A stretch of DNA of 64,000 nt. Origin: Axinella damicornis (taxonomy: Eukaryota > Porifera > Demospongiae > Axinellida > Axinellidae). Made by a program: the position numbers and the translations under genes. How positions within the stretch are numbered: position 1 is the first letter of the stretch; each line of letters begins with the position of its first letter. The DNA is taken from assembly GCA_963931865.1 (NCBI GenBank), contig OZ007507.1, positions 11,399,974 to 11,463,973 on the forward strand, written 5' to 3'. Of this stretch, positions 56,841-64,000 are shown in pieces. The notes beneath the pieces were generated by a model, which had not been told where the DNA came from, made no database searches, and saw only the letters and a list, made by a program, of their open reading frames with translations.

Positions 56841-57603
56841 AATTAAGGAAGGATCTAGGATACAAATGCACTATTAACTTCAGAATTAAGCTGGTTACCA
56901 TAGCACCATAAATATAGATCTTAGCCATGGAGTTGTATACAAGGTATACAATGGTTGATTATGTATGATGCTGTCTACATGTAAACTGTAATGAAAACCA
57001 TGTAGTGTACAGACGGCCAAACTTCATGGCCATCACGAAAAGATAAACAATAAATTGCGCTTGAGGAAAGCTGCCAAGCTGGCAGGGATGAAGCACAATT
57101 CTGACAGAAGGAATTAAGTATTGGAGTGTTTGAAAACTACAACAACATGTTTGGATCTGTGTACTAGTATTATACACGTTTTTCTGGTGTGTCACAAGGT
57201 CATCAGCAAATTGCTTACAAAAGTTGTGTGTATCATCTACTTCCTGGAGTGTTCTATATGGCACTCATCCAATCTGTGGAGTGAGAATTTGTTATCTCAT
57301 TCTTGTGACCAAGTGCACAAAATACATTGATAAAGCAAATTCATCAGGCTGTATACAATCGGTGGACTGGACTACTGGACTGGACTACTGGACTGGACTA
57401 CTGGACTACTGGACTCACCCAAAATTCCATGAAACGCCCTTTTCAGTGAGAAGCTAAACGTCCTTACTTAGCCTATTAGTTCGCTAAAGTTGCTTCCTAG
57501 CCTGTTGCGGCTAAGTCTCCTCGATTTCCGAAGGACAAAGGTCACGTGCATATTTAATAATTGAGCTCGAGCTATACTGTAGTCATGGATAACATGTTAG
57601 CTA

Positions 57604-58042
57604 CAGGGGGGGTGGGACAAGGTCTGTGCGCACGTGGTACAATTAACATTCCATAGGTATAGTGCACAATAATATACAAGAAGTATGCGGAACTAGCAGA
57701 CTAGTAACAGCTCTAGCGCTGACTTATCGCTGGGGTTCGATGGGGTTCGATCGCTTTATTAACTTCCTACCTGATGCTAAACACTTGAGTGCGGTCGACA
57801 AGTCTGCATTCGCTGATATTCTCGGTGAGTCTGCATGGTCACTTACATAACTGCTCAGTACAGGCACGTAGCAGTGTGTAGTGGCTTATACCCAGTTCGG
57901 TCACAGCCTTTGCACGGAGATTACTCTTCAGGATGCATTGAAAGCGCAATGCAGCCTTCTTCCACGGAGAAAAGCAGCAGAACGACTTTGCATTACGTCA
58001 TACTAAATGACAGTGCACGTGATCTTGTCCTACCCCCCCCTG
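57604..58042 (+). mobile_element. CAGGGG-type MITE, 439 bp, intact
   Basis: CAGGGGGGGTGGGACAAGG at the left and CTTGTCCTACCCCCCCCTG at the right. A perfect 9-bp duplication, TGTTAGCTA, lies at 57595-57603 and 58043-58051. It is the reference full-length copy for this family. Confidence 0.96.
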
Positions 58043-58060
58043 TGTTAGCTACTCTTGAAG

Positions 58061-58379
58061 TAGTCTCGCGGGCCAGCCTCTCGCCACACCCATTGCGGGG
58101 AGGGGAGAGTCTGGGAAAATTCCCATCATCGGCTCGTATCTAACACGCCAGGAATTTCTTGGCGTGTTAAGTGGATTCAACGGAGCGGCGGTTGCCTTTC
58201 AGTACACTAGTATGTGGTGCAGCATCAATGGTTTTTTACTACACACACTTCCAATTACGTTCGCACCTACTTAGCCAGCTGCCCTACTGCTGATCGTGCA
58301 ATACGAGAGCCATATGGCAATTTTCCCAGACTCTCCCCTCCCCGCAGTGGGTGTGGCGAGAGGCTGGCCCGCGAGACTA
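58061..58379. mobile_element. TAGTCTCG foldback element, 319 bp
   Basis: The arms TAGTCTCGCGGGCCAGCCTC and complement extend about 70 bp; the centre is unpaired. A perfect 9-bp duplication, CTCTTGAAG, lies at 58052-58060 and 58380-58388. The arm GGAGAGTCTGGGAAAATT is kept on both sides. Confidence 0.94.
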
Positions 58380-58994
58380 CTCTTGAAGGCAGGCTGGAGT
58401 TTGGTTTCTGCTGATGACGTGCTAACTGATCTTCTAATCCTTCAAGCAGGCGGAGAATCCTAACTGGAGCACAATTAAAGTTTGACTTCCCAACAAATGC
58501 GTGTGACCTCCAGTCATGGATGCTCAAAGCTAGCTAGCATGGATGCTCAAAGCTCTTCCGCGTCCGGGTAGGCCTGGGAACGAGGCTAGCCCAAAGCCAG
58601 TACAGAACCCACAAGAATTGTTGAAGCTCAGCATTAAATATGCACGTGACTTTTGACCTCAGAAATCGAAGAGACGAAGCCGCAACTGGCTAGGAAGCAA
58701 CTTTAACGAACTAATAGGCTGAGTAAGGACGTTTAGCTTCTCACTGAAAAGGGCGTTTCATGGAATTTTGGGTGAGTCCAGTAGTCCAGCCCAGTCCAGT
58801 AGTCCAGTCCACCGATTGTATACAGCCAATTCATCAGCTGTATGTTATGCACGCGAAACCATTAAGATGCAGCCTTCATCATGTTGCAAGAGGCCATCTC
58901 TAGTTACTGAATGTTTCAACTCAAATGCCCTACCAATAGAATTCAAACATACAATGCAATCCTCAAGTTATCAGCACGTGCAGTTGTGCATGCT

Positions 58995-59090
58995 GATAAC
59001 TTGATCAACTAAACAGCTAAAACCAGATCAACTAAACACAGCTAAAACCAGATGTCATGACTTCTGGTTTTAGCTGTGTTTAGTTGATCA
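58995..59090. other. hairpin with TTGATCAACTAAACACAGCT arms
   Basis: GATCAACTAAACACAGCTAA and its complement flank a short CCAGATGTCATGACTTCTGG centre; the left arm is partly duplicated. Confidence 0.65.
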
Positions 59091-59321
59091 TGTCATAGTC
59101 CAGCAATTGATTCAGATGAAACACCAATGTCACCAGCTGCACGAAAATATGCTGAAGGTAGAGTATTTTCACCCTACAGATGATCCGAGCCATAAATGTC
59201 TTAATTTCAATGATATACAGAGTAACAAATGTCATGTTAAACGCTGGTGGTAATGGCCGCTTCACAGAGTGAGATGTGTTTTTTATTGAGTTCTCTGTCT
59301 TGCATGGGATGTATAGAGTAG

Positions 59322-59803
59322 CAGGGGCGGATACAGGATTTATGAAAGGGGGGGCACCATAATATGAAACGCTGCCGGAGGCAGTGCATAGAGGCGCGTA
59401 GCGCCTATCAGTCCGCGCGAAGCGTAGAAATTTTTTTTCGCCTTCATTTTTCACTTCTCAGGATGGGCTCTCGTGGCACCTTCGCGCTTTGCACTGCAAG
59501 TTCCAGATGTACGAGGATTGCAGGTCCCAGGGCGGCAGGGCCGCCATGAGCTTCTTCCTTGCTAAAATTTCGCTCACGAACGTAATACGTACGTACACGG
59601 AGCCGGAGGGGTATACTAGATCGTGGTCTCGTTCCCAAGCCGTTCGGTTTCAGGCAACACACGATATTGAGGCCAGCAAGGGAGTTGCAACGTAGCGGCA
59701 GCAAGTTAGTAAGGAGGATAATAAAGTGATGAAGAAGCAAAAGGGGGGGCACCGGCCCCCGGTGCCCCCCCCCCCCCCCCCCCCCCCCCTAGATCCGCCA
59801 CTG
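59322..59803. mobile_element. CAGGGGCGGAT-type DNA transposon, 482 bp
   Basis: The ends CAGGGGCGGATACAGGAT and ATCCGCCACTG are inverted repeats of a type widespread among hAT-like and related elements. AGTAG flanks both ends (59317-59321, 59804-59808). A tract of 25-30 C precedes the right terminus (59764-59789). The fragmentary frames within are not recognisable as transposase. Confidence 0.75.
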
Positions 59804-59937
59804 AGTAGGTGCAGGTATTATGAGACAGCACCAATTATGGGTTTCATACTTCACCACAATTTATGGACATCGTCACTTTAATACATTGTCAAATGTATCC
59901 TCTACCGTTTGATAGAACGAATGGTGCAAAGCATTTG

Positions 59938-60171
59938 TGAACGGATCAAGTAAAAATGGAACCTTAGGCACACATCCCACTTTGCACCCCCCTGAAATGG
60001 GAATTGGTCCAAAATATGTTTCAGAATATTTCAAAGAATTGAGTTTCTCCAATTTTCAGGCATTTAAATTTCTTCGAAGGGGGTGCACAAGTTTTAATCC
60101 ATTTTTAAGCAATTTGGACAATTCCCCACATTTGACTGTGCCTAAGGTTCCATTTTTACTTGATCCGTTCA
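59938..60171. mobile_element. 234-bp MITE with perfect 35-bp terminal repeats
   Basis: TGAACGGATCAAGTAAAAAT and the next 14 bases are matched exactly in reverse complement at the right end. The flanks CATTTG/CATTTG suggest a 6-bp target duplication. Interior words (TTTCAGAATATTTCAAAG, GGGGGTGCA) are also partly inverted. Confidence 0.85.
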
Positions 60172-60490
60172 CATTTGGTATTCATGATTTGGACAGTACA
60201 TAAAATTGTGATGAAATTTATGGGTAGTTCCGAATAAAAAGAACCACTGCCAGAATACCAACAAGCATGTTTGCATTGAAATCGTTCTAGCAGAATCTTC
60301 TATGCTGGTAGGGTGTAGCTACCTGGCCAAATGATGATAAGGTATGAAATATATAACAAAAAACGGGGGTGTCTCATAATACATGCCCTGTCTCATAATT
60401 GCCTCATTTTCGCATGTGACAAAAATGCAGCAAAACTGCAGTACAGAGAAAACACTGAAACTTTACCTACCATGGATTATTAGTACAGTG

Positions 60491-60554
60491 TAGCCTCGTT
60501 CCCAGTCCCACGCGTACTGCAAGCGACGAAAAGCTGGGCGTGGGAACGAGGCTA
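60491..60554. mobile_element. TAGCCTCG foldback element, 64 bp
   Basis: TAGCCTCGTTCCCAGTCCCA with GGGAACGAGGCTA and the TACTGCAAGCGACGAAAAG core. A perfect 9-bp duplication, AGTACAGTG, lies at 60482-60490 and 60555-60563. Confidence 0.93.
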
Positions 60555-60616
60555 AGTACAGTGTATTATCTTGTTAAATCTGTACAATCACGTCCTGTTG
60601 ATAGCTTACTTGTGGA

Positions 60617-63547
60617 TTACAATAGTTCTGCCAGCTGTTTCTCTCCAATCTTTTGAAGAGCATCAGACAAGTCTTCGAAAGTTGGGTGGATCTGGAGCCA
60701 CTGTTCCAGTACAGCCCTCAGGCATTCGTCCTCAGTCTCATTGTTGGTGAAGATTTCATCAAGAAGATCCTCGTCCATCCCTAGTGTCTCCCCTAGCTTC
60801 TGCCATTTGGTAGTCACAGTTGGATGCAGCTTAGTGAAGAGAGTATTCAGGCTGAGAGAACTGTAATGGCCAACTCCTTTGAGGGGAGGGATAGTAGCTC
60901 CAGTGAACGAGATGGGACTCACGTTGCCAGAATTGTCTTGCATTGGCATGGTTCTATTGCAGACAAAGTATTAATTGTCCAACAGCTCCATGCAATTTGG
61001 CTGTTGTTATGGTATTCTCTCTCTGGTTGCGTAATTTGTTCAAGTCAAAACACTATCCGAATACAGTCAGTTGCGTTTAATTCCATTCTACCCGAAACAT
61101 TAGCTAACATACCGCAAATATAATCTAGAGAGAGGCCTTCATATGGGCAGAAGGCTCTACACCAAGACATATATGATTTATTACAAGCACATGAATTCAT
61201 GTTTTGTCAAAGCCAGCAAAAAAAAGTTGACTGCCTCGAATGGGATTTGATGACACGTTGATATTAACTAGCCATGTTTAAGCCACCCAATGATGCTTCC
61301 TCCTTACTCAAGAACAACAGCATTAGAGGTACCTGTGCCTAGCAGTGGTAGAGGAGGAATAGGCTCCCTCCTTGGATCCTTCTCAGGCTGCTTTTCCATT
61401 GCATGAGGTACAACGGCTGAGTATTGCACCCTATCATCCTGTGAAGGGTATTTGGTCTTTCCAGCATATGCTTCCACATCGGTATAATGAGAATCAGGTG
61501 GCTGCAGAATACAAGAAAGCAGGTCTCCTTCTGTGATTCTAATATGTAGTTGTCATACAGAAGTAATTACCTGTGTAAGTGATCTATATCTCTTTGTCAA
61601 GCCAACACACTCCTGGTCCCAGTACATTGTATTGGCATTGATTTCTATAGCGAGTTTCACAATGAATTATGATATACCTGATCTGTGCCTTGACTGTGAT
61701 CATTCTCTCTGTGTTCAGTTGGCTCAGTATTTGAAACACTAGCATACTCTGGTGGTGGTGAAGACATTGTCCGACCTGTAGTCTAAACAAACATAAGTTA
61801 ACTCATATGTAGCTGCAATCCATGTTGTACTGTAACATACCGCAAGACTCGTGCATCAAACATTTATACCAAGGTATTGCTTAGTTAGCACCGACATGAA
61901 CTTGCGTTTCATGTATGGTGCACAATTTGCTTTAAGAAGTGGTACACATACTGATTTCATTTCAATCTTTGAAATCTCGCCACATAGACTCTCATAAACC
62001 ATCGAAAGGGAGTCAAACAATAGCAAATAGCACAAAACTGCTCTATGTGTACCTGACTGAAGTCAAGGCACTTCGTTTCGCTGTTTCGGGTATTTCCTAC
62101 TATTCATAACATTGGTTCCACCTCTTCGTGACCTCAGAGTCCCATCAAGAACAGGACACGTACTGCATTTGAAAACTTCATGCTTCGAGATGACCACTAG
62201 GAAACAGTATTTTCCCACGATTTATGTACTTCACAGACGTCGTGACTATTGTTTAGGCTGTTTTTTCCAGCTATTTCCTATTATTTGGCCCCACCTCTTC
62301 AGCTTCACAATATGCACGTTGTTGTATATACGGTAAACGGTCACTCCCACACCTTGGATATGGCCATGCACAAACACAGTATACGCGATAGCACCTGTTT
62401 GATGCACATCGGCAGAGATATCACGTCAATTGTAGCTGCACTGTATCCTGTACACGTTCCGCACAGGGTATGTATTCTATCTAGTTTCTTAGAGCCATCA
62501 ACAAGTTTAGATAGGCTAGCCTTGCTGGCTCAAGAGATCTGTAATGGGTGGGCCCTGACTACATTCGTTTCAACCCTGTACAATAACTTTCACAGGGGGT
62601 GGGTACTTGATTTGTGGTGGGTGCTTGATACGTACTCTACATTAGTGCTATTGTAAATATGACGTACTTGACGGGATTCAACAATCCTGTTTCTGTTTCA
62701 TTTTGTTGTACTGAGTATACTGCGTACAGATTGTAACAGAAAATTAAAGTAAGCTTGTAAGCAACCAAACTGGACACTAAGTAGAGAGGTACTAGGTCTA
62801 GCCTCGTTCCCAGGCCGTTCCCAGGCCACGCCCAGCTTTTCGTCGCTTGGGAACGAGGCTAAGAGAGGTCATCGTCTAAGTTTAAAGCTGTGCATGCTCT
62901 ACTTCAGGATTAACACATAGTACACACTCAGTACACTCAGTATACATACCTGAAGTTCGGTATATCGAAGTTGCATCATATCTGTGTCCCAGTTGCTATA
63001 AAATGGAGGAAAATAAACACTTAATAGGACAACTAATTTCATAGATGCTAGGTAAAGCAACACTGAACATAACATTTTCCAGTCATGTGTAATACGTAAT
63101 ACATGATTGTTCCTAACACTCACGTGAATCTGAATAGCTATATTTTACCTTTCTTCGGGCAGCATACTATCAGGATGATTGGTCTTGTCTGTTGGGAATA
63201 GCAAGAGTGCAGCACCACATACACGTCATACTTAGTTTACACACAAAGAGTGGCTAAAATACACTCACACTTCGAATTCCATCGACCACATCTCCTCCTC
63301 CACATTATTAGAACTGTGCCAACTACCACAACCGCTAACATTGTTGCAACTGAACAGAAGACAGATATTGTTATATGGCATCTACAGTGTATAGAGCAAT
63401 ACTCAATTGCTGTTGACATACCAGCTGTAGCAACCAAAATTCCAATGATACAGTCGGCTGCACATACAGGTAGATTTGGCTCTGTAGCAGTATTCATCGA
63501 TGTTACTACAAACATATCTGATTTAGTGGAGGAGGTGTGTGCAGAAG
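60617..63547 (-). CDS. single-pass receptor with YxxV/L motifs and C-terminal death domain (3' part)
   Basis: Seven exons from high to low, all in phase: 63422-63547, 63269-63349, 63149-63188, 62950-62995, 61678-61782, 61333-61501 and 60617-60936 (TAA). They give about 295 residues. The first two exons join to form a membrane helix (IIGILVATAGVATMLAVVVV then GTVLIMW) followed by the stop-transfer run RRRCGR. The cytoplasmic part has tyrosines in RYTEL, EYASV, HYTDV and QYSAV, spaced along a Pro-rich linker. The last exon holds a death domain (LFTKLHPTVTTKWQKLGETL, LGMDEDLLDEIF, VLEQWLQIHPTFEDLSDAL). The ectodomain lies beyond 63547 and outside what I could resolve. The acceptor at 60936 (GCAAG) is the least certain junction. 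Ligand-controlled signalling through death-domain adaptors is inferred. Confidence 0.82.
62799..62861. mobile_element. TAGCCTCG foldback element, 63 bp
   Basis: TAGCCTCGTTCCCAGGCC with GGGAACGAGGCTA; the GTTCCCAGGCC word is duplicated and one arm is shortened, so the hairpin is incomplete. It lies in an intron of the death-domain receptor gene. Flanks TACTAGGTC/AGAGAGGTC match 6/9. Confidence 0.75.
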
Positions 63548-63549
63548 CT

Positions 63550-64000
63550 GACCAATGGGCATAGATGTGGTCATATAATAATTAAAGGTGCTCAATTCAC
63601 TTGGAGAGAAATAATATGCTAATTAAAAGCAGCCCACCTCCAATAAGAAATGGGTGTAGCTACCCCCCTTTAGAAATATCCAAGCTCTAGATTTATATAG
63701 CGAGGGGGCGCAATCGGCGCATATGCCAAACACTGCATGCAGTCTTGCTTGATTCACATGGAGAGAAAAAGCCAAAAAGCTACCCAATAAAACTATAATA
63801 ATCCTGGTATCTTCAGTTAGTCTAGGCTTTCCCTCCATGAGCAAAACAAAAAGAAAAAAGGAGAAAAAAAAACAGGAAAAAAAATACAACCTAGCAACAC
63901 ACCCATCCCTCCGTGACAGGTCAGACACCGAAGTGTGCAGCCTCAGGAGCGCTGGATAGGCGTGTCTGGAATCACAGGAGGGCGACCTGCTTTCTACCAG
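63550..64000. other. no exon recognised, probable intron of the minus-strand receptor
   Basis: The upstream part of the receptor gene must lie here or beyond the window. An open minus frame at 63623-63928 includes an A-rich tract on the plus strand and lacks convincing splice sites. Confidence 0.35.

Larger units (their letters stand above)
55835..57290. repeat. segmental duplication, copy B
   Basis: Shorter copy of 52628-54700. It lacks the TA-flanked transposon but has gained the foldback element at 56440-56539. Confidence 0.85.
57347..58827. mobile_element. 1.48-kb Mutator-like element with GGACT-repeat ends and two nested insertions
   Basis: The ends GGCTGTATACAATCGGTGGA and the complement are inverted repeats. 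They continue through GGACTACTGGACTGG tandem words and about 120 further inverted bases (57410-57540 against 58625-58755). A perfect 9-bp duplication, AATTCATCA, lies at 57338-57346 and 58828-58836. It contains the MITE 57604-58042 and the foldback 58061-58379, plus a TAGCCTCG half end at about 58569-58586. No transposase. Confidence 0.9.

Noticed and set aside
57662..58143. ORFs of 62 and 102 codons also found near 42077-42379, 42983-43255 and 44069-44484
   Set aside because: They recur because the CAGGGG-type MITE recurs; the element is short, has no transposase features and the frames are not a protein family.

Overview
The window looks like a metazoan nuclear scaffold, most likely from a sponge (Demospongiae). 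The evidence is compact genes with many short exons and GT-AG introns, cytoplasmic death-domain proteins, Ig/FN3-type receptors, calcium-binding EGF exons, and a very high load of small foldback transposons and simple repeats. The taxon is an inference; no rRNA, tRNA or mitochondrial marker is present. A 200-N assembly gap lies at 19310-19509. All multi-exon models below were assembled by hand from splice signals, reading-frame phase and family resemblance.

Layout. 1-4.8 kb: intergenic, with foldback elements and one possible isolated first exon. 4.8-14.05 kb (minus): a 19-exon SLC37-family sugar-phosphate/phosphate antiporter gene, its introns packed with GT, G, GGA and GGGA repeats; a possible first exon lies at 16.1-16.3 kb. 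18.97-19.3 kb (plus): two cbEGF exons of a larger protein cut by the gap. 20.07-28.44 kb (plus): 16 exons giving the DH-PH-C-terminal part of a RhoGEF resembling the ARHGEF1/11/12 group; the 5' part is missing, perhaps in the gap. 29.46-32.80 kb (minus): an extracellular protein with Ig-like, FN3-like and two copies of an unnamed glycosylated module. 37.85-38.87 kb: 5'-truncated LINE. 41.1-44.6 kb: transposons inserted into transposons. 44.92-52.29 kb (plus): a complete 7-exon, 528-aa death-domain protein. 52.6-57.3 kb: diverged tandem segmental duplication with an intronless single-pass membrane protein ORF between the copies. 57.3-60.6 kb: more nested DNA transposons. 60.6-63.55 kb (minus): the 3' part of a single-pass receptor with tyrosine motifs of YxxV/L form and a C-terminal death domain.

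The two death-domain genes and the Ig/FN3 gene suggest a neighbourhood rich in receptor and innate-signalling genes. The most unusual structures are a 5' splice site amplified as a 21-bp in-frame minisatellite in the RhoGEF gene, a terminal inverted repeat amplified as 20 exact-length 31-bp units in an intron of the same gene, a numerous family of near-perfect palindromic elements with 9-bp target duplications, and the apparent ITIM-like plus death-domain receptor tail.
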